A stretch of 64,000 bases of DNA from Lichina pygmaea (taxonomy: Eukaryota; Ascomycota; Lichinomycetes; Lichinales; Lichinaceae), in the NCBI GenBank assembly GCA_963422465.1, contig OY730174.1, forward strand, positions 434,001-498,000, given 5' to 3'. This document shows, piece after piece, positions 22,339 through 35,863 of the stretch (the stretch's first letter is position 1; the number at the start of each line of letters is the position of its first letter). The translations under genes and the position numbers were made by a program. The notes under the pieces were generated by a model that worked only from the letters and a program-made list of their open reading frames with translations, made no database searches and was not told the origin of the DNA.

Positions 22339-23213
22339 TCCTCTTCTCCTCGGGCGTCGTGGCCGCGTTGTGAATAACAGCATTTTCTTTCGGCATATGA
22401 TACCTGGCGTAGCTGGGACCCGACGGGTTCCAGCTTGACGTCTCGACGAATTATGATGGCACATTCCTCTGGAGGATATCACTCGGTACCTTCCTTTTCT
22501 CTTGTGCTTCTCCCTCGACGATGTGCGAAGATGCGTGAGCGCCTCCTCGGCTCTTTCAGTTCTCTGAAACGCACAGGTCCCATCTTACCTTACGATGAAC
22601 CCACTTTTCCTGCAAGTAGGAGCAGGCTGGGGATCATGCGCGCGAAGCTCTGCCTCTTATCACCCTGACGGCTGTGCTGTCTGTGTCCCTGGGTTATGAT
22701 GTCCAGCCTGGACAGGGTGTGAGCTGAACATGCTGAGGATGAGCGTAGTGTTGTAAGTCTTTTAGTCGATTGTATGGGCGTCCAGACTATGGTGCTGAAG
22801 TGCTCCATATCGAGGTACGAGTGCATACGTACCTTCTGGATCATCCCCGCCAACTGACGGCTGGTTTCTAGGTACGACTAGCCAACAGCACGATCTGTCC
22901 TTCAAGCCTGTTGCGCATGTATCCGTTCGTACGTACTGTATGTGTACGAGGTACATACGCGTACGTTCGAGGGCAGAGCCACATGGCACGTCTAGGTGCC
23001 GCTGGGGTTTTTAAATATAGAAAAAAAAATCCGAGGCGAAGGTGTCAGAACGGCCAGAAACAAGATACTGTAGCTTGAAACCCACGTGATTCAGGTGGGC
23101 AACCCCCTGCTGACTAACTTAGCCACTGCTAAATTTCGCAGCCTGGCGCACGGCGCGTTGGGCCAGGCGTACGTACTGTACGTAAGTACGTATGTAACGC
23201 GAAGGACTATCAG
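22339..23213. other. Non-coding spacer
   Basis: No gene is supported. GTACGTACTGTA/CGTACGT-type palindromic words are dense at about 22925-22975 and 23165-23195. A CTATCAG acceptor at 23207-23213 probably ends a leader intron of the ERF4-type gene. Confidence 0.4.
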
Positions 23214-24834
23214 GTGCAATCTCGAGTCTACGAATCAGCGGCTAGACCCTGCCCTGGGTCCGAGGACAATCCATCGACCACCACAGTAGCGCCAGTGTCT
23301 AACCGGCGACGGGGAACAGGTTCAGAGCTGGCGCAACCGGCGGTTCAGCGGATCCCGACGGAAGGCAGTCGCTTCCGGGCGTACCCAGTCGCCCCGGCGC
23401 GACTGTGGAACCCCGTGAACCACGCGCCGCGCGACCTCCGCCCGTTCTGTTCGTTCGCCGACGATCGATGCTGCAGTGGCGCTCCGGAGCCGGGTCGCTG
23501 TCCTATATCGCCTTCGCAAGGGTATCGCCGACGGAGTCTATGTTCGCGTACCGAACGGCCCTTGACGGACAGCGGCGTCGGCAACGAGGAGGTTCGATTG
23601 GTCTCGAGTCGAGGCAACGAGCCCGCCGTCGGCAAGGCGCAGACGTCAGACGCGCCGGCGACGTCGTGGCCCATCTCCCCTGACGGAGAGAAGAGCGGAC
23701 CCACGAAGATGTTGCTGGGAGACCCCACGCTGGGCGCCGCTCAGTCTGGCGAAAGCATGCCGTATCGATTCCCGCCGGAGACGCACGCTCGAGACCCGAG
23801 AAGCGTCGAAGCAGACCCCGAACGAGGCGTCCGACTCGACCCCCAAGTCGCCGGCCGAGCCGCTCTTCCCGCCTCGCAGTCGAATCGGTCCCAGACATCC
23901 ATCGGACGAAGCCAGCACGGCGGCGCGAACGACGCAGCCGCCGGCAACGGCGGGGCAGGAACACCGGACGAGGTTCCCTGGGGCCCGTTCCATCCGTGCT
24001 TCCCGCACCCGAATCCGCACGTGCCACCGTCGTCGCCGCTGTCGACGACGACGCGGATCATCCGGATCAAGCGCGACTGGATGGTGGCCGGGGACCTGGC
24101 GCCGACCTTCTCGAACCTGTACCCGGAGGTGCTCGATCCGATCTTCCCCGAGGACCAGTTCCGACGGGTGATCGACAAGCTCAACCGCGACCTCGTCGAC
24201 ATCTTCAGCCCCTGGAGTTTTCGCACCTGGCTCGACATTGTCCTCGGTATCCTGACGCTCTGGCTGTGGGATGATCTTGGCATGAGCGACGTCAAGCGGA
24301 GACTGTCGGCGCTCGAGGCCTGGCTCGATCGATGGAACAACGAGATTGGCGCCAAGGAAGGTGTCCGAATCCTTCCTCTCCGGAGAACGGCTTACTTGTC
24401 GGTGAGTAGACGACGCAGATGTTCTCTCCTCTCTTTTCTCTCCTCACCTCCCGTCTTCCTCCTCTCCTCTCCTGTCTTCTCTTCTCCTCACTTGTCCTCA
24501 CCTCTCGCCTACCCTCTTTCCCTCCCCCGAACAAGCCAACCCCACCTACGTCGAAACCCTCATCAGCCGACCACGCCCCAACATCAACCAACCACAACGA
24601 CCGACTGACCCGGGGGCGACATGCAAAACCCAGCTCGACATTCAGATCCCAGACCCGCATCTAGGCGTCGACATACCCGAGTCGACCGACGCCACGAACC
24701 CGAACGCAGAGAGCGCCTTGCCGCTTCAGCCGCCTCCGGCACCATCACAAGCACCGCTACAAGCACCGCTCCAGCCGCCGCCAGCGCCGTCAGAGAATAA
24801 TCCTTCGCTGGCATTGCCCATCATGAGCGGATAA
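23214..24834 (+). CDS. ERF4: ERF4/golgin-A7 family protein, Ras palmitoyltransferase subunit
   Basis: Erf4 partners the DHHC enzyme Erf2 at the ER or Golgi to palmitoylate Ras. The conserved domain lies at about 23970-24400: WGPFHPCFPHPNPHVP, RIIRIKRDWMVAGDLAPTFS, LYPEVLDPIFPEDQFR, FRTWLDIVLGILTLWLWDD, VKRRLSALEAWLDRWN, GVRILPLRRTAYL. Exon 1 ends at 24401 before GTGAGT. Exon 2 (24634-24834) begins LDIQIPDPHL, the usual continuation in this family, and ends in a Pro/Gln-rich tail. The intron is CT-rich. The N-terminal half is long and disordered, with the family motif AYPVAPARLWNPVNHAPRD at about 23380. The first exon or start is unresolved: the frame is open from a CAG acceptor at 23213 and has no ATG before 23709. 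Confidence 0.85.
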
Positions 24835-26187
<1,353 letters not shown>

Positions 26188-28123
26188 CTACCGTCCCGGA
26201 GTGGCTCTTTTCCAAGGGTCTACAGGAAAACAACTGTCGACGTAGCCGTAGCCGGCGGCGATGCCTCCCTCTTCGCTCTTCCAGGCTTTGGTGCGGAGCA
26301 CGTATCCCGCCTGTGTGTTGTATAGAATCTCAATCTTCGAGTCATTTTCACTTTCAGTCGGAGCGAGATCTGCGAGGCTGGGCCCGGCCAGTGCCTTGGT
26401 TTGAGGCTCGGCTCGGGACTCGACGTCGTTGTTTTCCTTGTCGTCGGAGGAGACGGCGCGGTCGTACGTCTGCCGCCAAAGACACGCGCCATAGACGCCG
26501 TATTCTCCGATCACCTGGCCGGTCGTGATCTGTCCGTTCCGAATGGCGCTATTTGCCAGGGCTGGTGGGTCGATAACCTCCATCAAGATGTACCCCTTCC
26601 AGTGGGACTCTGGGATGGACCGCAGGAAGCCTGGGATGGCGCCGCGGTAGTGATTGTTACCGCCGCCTTCCCGCTGAGGCTTGAGCACGTAGCGCGTCGC
26701 CGTCTCGGGGTTCAGAGCGAGCTTGCGCGCCTCCTGCCCCGCTGCAGACTCGTCAAGCGGGTAGATGTTCGCAAACGTGCCCCGGATCCGTTCCGCCATG
26801 GACGCCTGGGTTGGCAGAAAGTGGTCCACATGTGGTGATGAAGGTGTTGCGAGCACTTGTTGGACTTTCTTAGACCCGGCCAGATGTGTCAACACGGTGG
26901 GGCATTTGATGGCCGCGGATCGCTCGATATGCACTCTTGCTTGCCAGGCAGTTGTCGATGCATATTCAACCGGGGAATACCCGGCGCGAAAGTACACCAG
27001 GCTGACCTCGTAAGAGGTGTTGGGTGAGTGCGGTGGGCGGTATGTCAGCCATCTAAAGCCATCCGCTGATACATCTGTGTGCTCAAGAACCCGAGAGAGG
27101 GGCAGGCGGAAGACGGGGATGTGGCGCTCCTCGAGCTGATACTCGAGGTGCTTCTGATCGAAAATATTCCCTTCTCGTTCTTGGACGACGAACAGCACAC
27201 AAGTTGGCAGTGGCGGCGAGGACTTGCTTTTGCCGTACGCATCGTGGGCCTCGATCAAACCGGCAGCCAACAACGAGCATGCTTCATTCGGCGGTAACGC
27301 CGCGGACGCTACTTCCGGATGCGTCTGATAGGCGGACGTCCGCTGAAGATATCTGGCAGTAGCCTTCGTCAGAAGGAGAAAGCTCGCTTGCAATGTCCGG
27401 TGGGAAGCCTAACCGATGAAGCAATGACGCTTTGCTAGCCAACCCTGCCATGGATGCCGCCATGGTGTTGAACTCGACCTGCTTCAGTTCCGGCATCGCG
27501 TCTTCTACGGTCGAGTCGAGATGAACCATGTAGTCCGATCGGAACAGGCCTAGGCATATTTCCTAGACACCATCAACAAGTCTCTCATCCATCTGCTGGC
27601 CAGGGCCATGCGTACTTGAACGTAACCCTCATTCTTCACGGCCAGATGAACGTTCCACAGTCTATCGATGAACTCGTCTACCTCCAGAATCCTAGCGCGA
27701 TTGAGGTCCAGGTTCGATCAGAACTATCCGTGCATCTGTGAGGACATGTCTTGGCGCTTTCTGTCGACACGGCCAAAGGAGAAGGGTGCGTGAGCAAAGT
27801 CAGGGGGTCCAATATGCATACCCCGTAAGAACCGAACTGAGCCACTGCTCGTCCCCAGCAATACCAGCATATAACTCATTGTACGCCTCCTGTAGGGCCA
27901 ATCCATCTTCGTAGCAAGACCGTGGAATCGGACTGGGGAAAAATGTCACCGGCGCATGGATCGCCAGCGTCTGAGGGACGTGTCCGTCGGTGTCGACAGG
28001 CCGCTCGCTAGGTCGAACGGCCAGCCCATTAGTCAAGGCCCAGTTGCATATAGTGTGAAGAAGGTGTTCTCGTTGTAGGTCGGTCAGCTCTGGCGGCCAC
28101 GGCGGAAAGACGTAGGTTGCCAT
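26188..28123 (-). CDS. GSH2: Glutathione synthetase
   Basis: It joins gamma-glutamylcysteine and glycine with ATP to give glutathione, in the cytosol. Exons: 28123-27822, 27691-27616, 27562-27414, 27352-26188, all with GT...AG introns of about 50-130 bp. They join in phase to 563 residues, close to other fungal enzymes. Visible motifs: ICLGLFRSDYMVH, the conserved KQVEFNTMAASMAGL, the Gly-rich ATP/substrate loop LKPQREGGGNNHYRG, YILMEVIDPP, and the C-terminal LRTKAWKSEEGGIAAGYGY. The start MATYVFPPWPPELTDLQ fits the family's N-terminus. An acidic insert (about residues 485-520) separates GACLWRQ from the C-terminal strand. A transposon end lies only about 225 bp upstream of the start. No lesion is seen. 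Confidence 0.9.
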
Positions 28124-28782
28124 CGACCTTGGCCTGAGTAAATATACCAGTGGCGTCGACGTCCGTCCTGTGCGTACCCGTACCTACGGTGACACCCCCA
28201 CCACCCGCTGAACAAATTGACCCAGTCACAGGTGTTCCAAAAATCATGGACAAGTGACCCACAGCCGAAGCGGTCAATCAGTCACATGTCATAACCACTG
28301 CTGCTTGTTTGTCATGCGGGCAAGTGATTACGTAAGTCACATGGCATCTACGGAAGCCGGCGACAAAAGTATTCGCAATGATTTGTATGGGGGCAACAAA
28401 AGTCGCGAGACACCCCGCATTTCTCCTCCCAATCTGAGTCCCCGTCGCTATTGTTGCTGTTCCCCTTCTCCACCACCAGAATCTTCGAGTCTTGAGTCTT
28501 GCGACTAGTCATCTTCCTAATCTGAGCTCTTGTCACTCTGCTGCTCCTCCTCCTCCTCCTCTTCTTCTTCTTCTGGCACCAGTACATCCTCAGGTCCTCA
28601 AGTCTCACGATACTTGTTACCACCTTCCAGCATGATAATCTGCTGAATATGGTGAGGAATCCGCTTAATCCACCACTGAATCCAAGACTGATCCAGCTCC
28701 CTCCAAGCCTTCAGCCATACCTTTATCATCTTATCTCTTGTCCTTGGTGCACAGAACTTTGTTGTTGTACACTTCAGAAAAG

Positions 28783-29413
28783 TGTTGCAGTCCGTACCGT
28801 ACCGTCCTATCCGAGTATAGGATTAGGGCGAGAGGCGGAAGGCGGGTTGGTTCTCGCAGGAGAGGAGTGTCAAGGAGTGCGAAGGGGTTTGGTGGAACGT
28901 GGTGGTGGTGACACCTGATCAATGGCTTCGTACAAAAGGATTGTATTGAAGTAGATCTAGTTGTCTGGATCACAACATGAGTTGAAGACGATTGTTCCAT
29001 AAGGGAACTATCACCGGACTATATAGTGCTCAGTTCGTGAGCACAGTGAGCTCTGCTCACTTTGCTCACTCGGTGAGATCGGTGAGCTCTGCTCACTTTG
29101 CTCACTTGTTTATGCACGCTGCAGCGAGCTGGGTGAGCTCTGCTCACTTTGCTCACTTTTCATGTACGCTGCAGTGAGCTGGGTGAGCTCTGCTCACTTT
29201 GCTCACTTTTCATGCACGCTGCGGTGAGCTGGGTGAGCTCTGCTCACTTTGCTCACTTGTTCGTGCATATGCATGCTGCGGCGAGCACCCTCTGGTTTGT
29301 CTCGCCGGTCACGTGACTGGTTCCCGTGTCACGCTGCCTGGTACTTCTGTCCAGTATCCTGTCTGCTGCTTTCTGTGAGTATATAAAGACTGTGTTCCTC
29401 CTGGGTTGTAACA
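28783..29413 (-). repeat. 3' LTR of gypsy A
   Basis: 631 bp, TG...CA on both strands. The U3 part (29413 down to about 29035) holds five copies of a roughly 50-60 bp repeat, each with the dyad GTGAGCTCTGCTCAC. A palindromic CTATATAG near 29020 suits gag-pol transcription to the left. A TATAAA on the plus strand at 29382 sits about 75 bp before the antisense frame. Confidence 0.9.
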
Positions 29414-29456
29414 CTATCCTCCTCTCCATCTTTCATTATCTTGATGAAATCTGGTC

Positions 29457-29771
29457 ATGCCTCCAAAGTCACGTGCGACTGTTAGCCAAACTCAGCTTGC
29501 TGCTCAAATCTGCGATCAGGGTTTTGTTTCATGTACGCCCTGCGACTTTTATGTTCTCTGTGGTCGTCTGTGCTTCCAGATGTCGGGAGAAGACAATAAG
29601 TTGAAATGTGCTGCGTGCACTCAGCGCGGAAGGTCTTGTGTCTCTGTGTCCTGGGAATCTCTGAACATGTCCCGGGACAACCTCCGTGAAGATGTGGCCG
29701 CTGACAAGGCAACACGTGACACACTCTTTGAACAACTTGCCACAGTGCAGACTTGTCTGTCTCAGAAGTGA
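29457..29771 (+). pseudogene. Antisense Cys-rich frame of gypsy A
   Basis: It lies between the 3' LTR and the end of pol, on the strand opposite to gag-pol. ATG is 44 bp past the LTR end, with a plus-strand TATAAA in the LTR upstream. The Cys spacing is CX2CX5CX3CX11CX2CX6C (CTPCDFYVLCGRLC, then KCAACTQRGRSC). An acidic, heptad-like stretch follows (NLREDVAADKATRDTLFEQL). It resembles the frames at the same place in gypsy B and C. It is a fossil. A zinc-binding, dimerising protein is inferred. Confidence 0.5.
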
Positions 29772-32700
29772 AAGGTGTTGGAGGGCGCCGAGGTCCGTGC
29801 GAGGCAGAAGCTTCAGTGCTTGGTGAAAGAGATGGAGTCGGATGGCGAGGATTTGACTTGATCAGTCATTGACACATCCCTCCTGCAGGCTGAGCTGTTC
29901 AGTCCTGCTCCTGCCGAAACTGTCGCAGAAGAAGCTGGCAGTTCACGAGGTTGTTGAGTGGTTCCCAGGTATTTTCCGAGTCTGGGTATCCTTTCCACTT
30001 GACGAGGTATTGCTGACCTTTCCTAGCCAGGATCTGTTCAACTTCGAACTCTTGTTCTTCTTCGGGTTGATAATGGAATGTTTCCTGCAAGGGTGTGCTC
30101 TGGTCGGCTGGTTCAATCATCAATATATGAAAGTTTGGATGGACCCTGGCATCCCTTGGTAGTCGTATCTTGACGTTGACTAGTCCTGTTTTTTCTTCGA
30201 CTGAAAATAGTCTGACCTTGATGTTGTCAAGTTTCTTTGTCTTTGGTTTCTTTGTTTTCCAATTTCTTGTGAGGAGGTAGACTTTATCCCCTTTCTTTAG
30301 CTGAGATGTCATTTTCGATTTCTTGTCCATTTGATGTTGTATTCTTTCTGAGGTCTCTTGAAGGTAGTGCCTTATCATCGTGTGCGTTTGTCGTAGGAGC
30401 TTGTCATGTTGGAGTACTTTCTCCGTGTTTGGTGAAGCTCTGCTTGGCATCCCGATGTTCGCATGTTGTCCAAAATTGGCAAAAAAAAGTGATTCCTTTG
30501 TTGAGTCTGATCTGTGCTGGTTGATTGCCAGCTGTGCCACCGGTAATAACTGTACCCAATTGCTGTGGGTCTGGTTGATGTAATGCCGTAAGTAAGTCTC
30601 CAGGACTTGGTTTGCTTGCTCTGTCTGGCCGTCAGTTTGTGAGTGATAGGCTGTAGACATTTTGGGTTTTGTTCCCATGGCTGCACTGATTGTCTTCCAG
30701 TAGTTGGATGTGAAGAGTTTGTCTCTGTCTGTAATGATCGTGATTGGAACTCCGTGGTCTCTGACCAATCTGTCCAGTAAGAGGTGTCCCAACTGTTCTG
30801 CTGTGTGGGTCTCCTTGAATAGTACCACTATTAGATATTTTGTGAATCTGTCCACTATCACCATAATCAAGTCGTAGGTGATTCCTGTGACTGGGTCTTT
30901 GGACTTGGGTAGCTTTGTGATGAAGTCCATTGACACATCTTCCCACAGGCCTCTCGGTATCGTGTTCGGGTGTCCTTCTCCGTATAGCTTATATCTTCCA
31001 TGTTTGTTTTTCTGGCATAGTAGACACTTGCTGATGTAGCTTATGACATGTTGTCAGAGGTTAATAACATTGTTCCCTGCCTGTTGGATAAGGTCTGTGG
31101 TCTTGGAGATTCCTGGGTGACCATGTACTGGATTATCGTAGTAGTTCCTTATTAGTTCTTCAGTGTCTTCTGCTGTGAGCTCGTTGATCTGTGGTTGAGG
31201 TACCAGGTTTCCTTGCTGGTCCTGCTGTAAGATCGTTCCTTGGTGTTCATCATCTTCCATGTGGTCTTTTCGTCAGCTTAGTGCGTCTGCTCTCCTGTTG
31301 TCTTGTTCAGGGGTGTACAAGATCTTGAACTTATGTTGCCCTAGAAGTTCAGCCCATCTGACTTGCTGTCTGTTCAGCTTCTTGGTTGTCATAAACATTG
31401 TCAGATTCCTGTGGTCTGTGAGAACAGTGAGTTCAGAACTACTTTCTGCGTACACTCTCCAGTGTTTGAGTGCGTTAACGACTGCCAGTAGCTCTTTATC
31501 GTGGATATCATAGTTTTGTTCCGCTTGTGTCATTTTTCGTGAGTAGTAGGTAACTGGGTGCCACTTGCTGTCTGCCTGTTGGTATAGACATGCTCCCACT
31601 GCCTGATCTGAAGTGTCTGTCTTGATTTGTGTTGGTTGGCCTGTCTTGAAGTTGAGGAGAACTGGTTCCTTGGCGCAAGCGTCCTTGAGCTGTTGGAATA
31701 CTTTTTGTTATCTCTCCATCCACCGGTACTCCACATCCTTCTTTGTGAGTTCTGTCAGTGGTGTTGCCATCTGTGAGTAGTTCTTAATGAACTGTCAGTT
31801 GAAGTTGGCAAATCCTAGAAAGGCTTGTACTTCCTTAACTGATGTCGGTGTTGGCCATTGCTGAATTGCTTTGATTTTCTCAGAGTCAATCTTGATCCCT
31901 TCGATCCCTATAATGTATCCGAGGAATTCAACTTCCAGTTTGTTGAACTCGCATTTCTTTGGGTTGAGCTTGAGCCCTGCCTCTTGTAGGTATTGTAGAA
32001 CATCCTTCACATGTTTGGTATGTTCCTGTTGCGTGTTCGAGTAGACAAGAATGTTGTCCAGGTAGGTGATAGCTGTTTGGTCCAGGTGTACTCTGATGAT
32101 GTTGTTGATCAAGGCTTGACATGTTGCTGGTGTGTTCGTGAGTCTGAATAGTATAACCAGATACTTGTAGTGTCTGTATTGGGTTCTGAAGGCTGTCTTC
32201 TATTCTTCTCCTTTTTTCATGGGTATCAGGTTGTATACTCCTTTCAAGTCCAGCTTGGTAAAGATTGTAGCTTGGCTGATCCTGTCTCACAATTCGTTCG
32301 CATTTGGCAACAGATATCAGTTCTTGATGGTAATGTTGTTGAGTTTTCTGTAATCCACACAAAGTCAAAGACTTCTGTCTTTCTTTGGTGCAAATAGTAT
32401 CGGGTATCCTGCTGGCGATTGAGATTCTCGAATGAAACTCTTTTTCAGGTTTTCCTCCAGGTACTCGCGAAGTACTTGGAGTTCTTTCTCTGATAACTGG
32501 TAAATTAGTCCAAATCCTGGCTCTGTCCCTGGTTGCAACTTGATCTCATGATCCCAAGGTTGGTGCTTAGGCAACACTGCTGTTGTTGTCTCTTCCTGAA
32601 AGAGGTTATCATACCCAGGTCAGTACTCTTCAGGGATCTCCAGAAGGTTAACAACTTCCTCTCTCTTCATCTCTGACTGTTTGGCCACCTGGTTCCGGGG

Positions 32701-34867
32701 TGTGCCTGTCAAGGCAGACCTCTTCTTTTGAGAGTTGTCCTTTCTGTCAGTGAGGTTCCACTGAGGACTCCTTCCCTCATCTGTCCATGCCTTCTACGGC
32801 TGGTAACAGGTCTGAGCTGTGTTGTTAGTGCAGTTCCTAAACGTGAGTACTCCTGTCCTCCAGTTAACAACTGGGTTGTGCTTCTTTAGCCAAGGCATCC
32901 CCAAATAGATATCCTGAGTGACCAACTTGACAATATCAAGGTGGATCCTTTCAGCATAGTGTCTGGTAACTATTTCTATTGGCTGCGTCTCATGGCAGAC
33001 TAGCTCTGTCTGTCCATTTGCCATCGTGAGCTGATAGGGCTGCTGCTTGTGTCTTCTTCCAGTGCTGAGGGTGTTGTAAAGTTGTCTCAAGATGTAGTTT
33101 CCGCTGGCTCCAGAGTCAACAAGTGTGTATGTCTGTACTGGCGTGTTGGCGTGTAGTGACACAGGCAATCACAGGTGCTTTGCGTTGCTAGGGGTCATGT
33201 TGTTAAGCTCCTGATGTCACCCCTTGACAAGAGAGTTCAGTCTTTTCCTGATTGAAGTGTCTTTCCACTGACTGGGCAATGGGTCCAGCCATTCCCATCA
33301 GTCCTGAGGAATCTGTTCATGAATTTGTCTTGCTGATGCTTGTCACATCCAGGCTTGAGGCAGTACTGCCAATTGTTGATGTAGCAGTTGTGGTTGTTTC
33401 CTTGCTGTAGGAACATGAGGTGTTTGTGCTAATCATGTGTGTGCCTGGGGAATACGGTGTGTTGGTGTTTGTCCCAAAGATAGATCTCACACACATCCTT
33501 CTCACAATTAACCCAATGCTTGTGGCAGGTGGTGTGGTAGGGTGAATGTCCTCTGTACCTTTGTAGTTGTTTGTGGTAGGTGCAGTAGTGCTTTGTGCAA
33601 AACCTCCACTGTAGTTTGCTGTGCTGTAGATTTCATAGGTCCATGCTGTAAGCATAGCTTCCTTGTGGTATTTCTTCTTTGATAGATGTGGGTTTGTCTC
33701 AGTCCCCATCAGAGATGGTTAAGGGCTCCTGTCCCTTGCCCTGACCTGTCTGTTCTGGTAGGTCCTTGCCTCCTGATGTTGCCAGTTGGTGAGCTGCTTC
33801 CAATGTCTGATCGTAGTTGTCCCATTGTTCAAGGGATAGCTGAGCCTCTCCTGGTGGATCCTCTGGCTTGATGACATTCCAGTCTCCATCAAGTGTATTA
33901 AGTTACTGTCAGTGCACTTTGTTCTTTGAACAACAGTCTTTCACTATGTGGCCTAGCTTGCCACAGGCATAGCACTTCAGTGCTTTCCCTTTTTTGTTAT
34001 TCCTTCCCTTCATGAACCTTCTCTTGTAGTGGACTGCATCCAGTTCCATGGGTGCATAGCCATATGGGTCATGTGGCAGTGCCTTGTTAGGCAGCTTGTA
34101 GTGGTTGCTCACATGCCATGCAGGGCAGCTGTATCCTCTGTTGTGGTGTTTCTCCATCGCTCACTTGAATAGTTTGTCATCAATGTCAATTGCTTGTGTG
34201 ATGAGTTTGTCCAGTGTGTTGACCACTTGTCTGTCGAAGGTGATTTCATCCTTCATGTTTTCCTTGAGTCCACGTCAGTACATGACCATCAGGGCGTTGT
34301 TGTCCCAGTCAGTCAGTACTGAGTATTGTTTGAACTGCGTGGTGTACTCTGCGGCTGAGTGTTGTTGTTTGATGTGCTGGATCATTCGTATAGCCACTTT
34401 GTCTTTGTTAGATAGTCCAAGGATCCTTTTGATCTTGTCCTTGAATTGTGTCTATTTTGTCATCTATTCTGTCATGCTGTCGTGGTCTCTGTTTCCTGAG
34501 AGATGTTTGTTGACGTAGGGCTTGATCTATTGATAAGCATTGCCTCTCATGTAAGTGGTTGCAAAGAGGGGCCACTTTTCCTTAGGCAGCTTCATCTCTG
34601 GTTGGAATTGAAAGTAGACTTGGAGTTGCATAAGCCAGTCGTCAACCTTGTTTCTTTCACTGTAGAACAGGTCTGGCTTGGTGACACTAATCTTTCCATC
34701 TGGGAAGTTGGGGTTGGTTACTCCTAAGGTACTTATCCTTGAGGGTCTTCAAAGTGTTGTAGTCTGTACCGTACTGTCCTATCTGAGTATAGGATTAGGG
34801 TGAGAGGTGGAAGGCAGGTTGGTTCTCGCAGGAGAGAAGTGTCAAGGAGTGCGAAGGGGTTTGGTGG

Positions 34868-35280
34868 TGTTAAAGGCCAGTCCACGTTCACACAGAATGT
34901 GGGTGGTCCTGTCTTCGACCGAGGAGGGCAGGGACTCAATAGATGAATAGCAAGTGGGGTAACTCTCTTGCTATTGTCGCTTGTAATGTGCGTTCAGCCT
35001 GGAGAGCTATTCTCTCCGGCTATCTGGGTTCTTATATACAGAAGCCTGAGGGGGGGGGGTCCTCCCGAGGGGTATCAGCTTTCTGCGTGGACAAGCTGGA
35101 CGAGCTGGTTACACATCGTCCACCTTGTCCACCGGGTCGGGTGAACATTGTTCCCGTGGACAAGCTGGACGAGCTGGTTACACATCGTCCACCTTGTCCA
35201 CCGGGTCGGGTGAACATTGTTCTGTGTACCTCTGTACACTCGCTTCGGTCGGCTCAGCCATTCCGGCCTGGGCCTTAACA
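34868..35280 (-). repeat. 3' LTR of gypsy C
   Basis: 413 bp. U3 has two tandem units of 69 bp (from 35087 and 35156), each with the dyad GTGGACAAG...CTTGTCCAC. A G run at about 35050 follows the TATATA at 35033. Confidence 0.93.
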
Positions 35281-35332
35281 CCATCCCCTCCCTCCAAAGG
35301 TTCTGTCCCCAGATCCTCTCGCTTCTCTTACC

Positions 35333-35863
35333 ATGACCCGGACGTCTCGTGTTAATCGTCGTGGAGTCCTCGGTTCTTGTGTTGGCAAGATGGGCAAGGT
35401 ATCCAAAGTTTCATGCAGCGCATGTCGTCGTGACTGTGCCAAGTGTGTCGTCAGTTCAGAGTCCACATTTTGCGGTCAGTGCCTTGAGAAGGGTCGCCGT
35501 TGCGATCTCCATCTCGCGGAGTCGGAGTGGGAGAAGATGGAGCTTGAGCGCACTCAGCTCGAGGCTCAACTGAAGGAGATCGAGGAGCAGGAGTCTGTTC
35601 TCCTTCCTCGCAAACTTCGTCTCCGTCGTCAGTTGGGTGTGTTGTCCAAGAAGGAGGGTGAGGCCATCAAGCGTGAGCTTGCTGCGATCAAGGATCAGGA
35701 GGATCTCAAGCAGGAGGCTACGCGTGTGGAGTCCCCGCCACCTTTGGAGGACTTCTTCTCTTCGGAGGCTTTGGCTTCTCTCAAGCCTTTGTCTCCATCG
35801 ATCCTGGCTTCTGCGGGTTTTGTCGGTGGAAACTCCGCAGTTTCTCGTTCGTCGCAGGGCTGA
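35333..35863 (+). CDS. Antisense Zn2Cys6-like coiled-coil protein of gypsy C
   Basis: The frame is open for 176 residues on the strand opposite to gag-pol, starting 53 bp past the 3' LTR (ACCATGACC context) and overlapping the last 83 bases of pol tail to tail. Residues about 27-55 give C-SA-C-RRDCAK-C-(8)-C-GQ-C-LEKGRR-C, that is CX2CX6CX8CX2CX6C, the spacing of the Gal4-type binuclear zinc cluster. A long charged helix follows (about 60-125, EWEKMELERTQLEAQLKEIE), a good coiled-coil candidate, then an acidic/Pro stretch. Gal4-type regulators share the order cluster, linker, dimerisation helix. Gypsy A and B have a comparable frame at the same position. A DNA-binding role is inferred; no such function is known to me for this family. 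Confidence 0.55.
   Translation: MTRTSRVNRRGVLGSCVGKMGKVSKVSCSACRRDCAKCVVSSESTFCGQCLEKGRRCDLHLAESEWEKMELERTQLEAQLKEIEEQESVLLPRKLRLRRQLGVLSKKEGEAIKRELAAIKDQEDLKQEATRVESPPPLEDFFSSEALASLKPLSPSILASAGFVGGNSAVSRSSQG

Noticed and set aside
29035-29290. Regular repeats with unique spacers resembling a CRISPR array
   Set aside because: They are the U3 repeats of a fungal LTR, present in both LTRs of the element; the genome is eukaryotic.
34943-35278. Short plus-strand frames with VDKLDELVTHRPP repeats, also at 40888-41223
   Set aside because: Translation of the 69-bp U3 repeats of gypsy C; same in both LTRs and no sign of coding.
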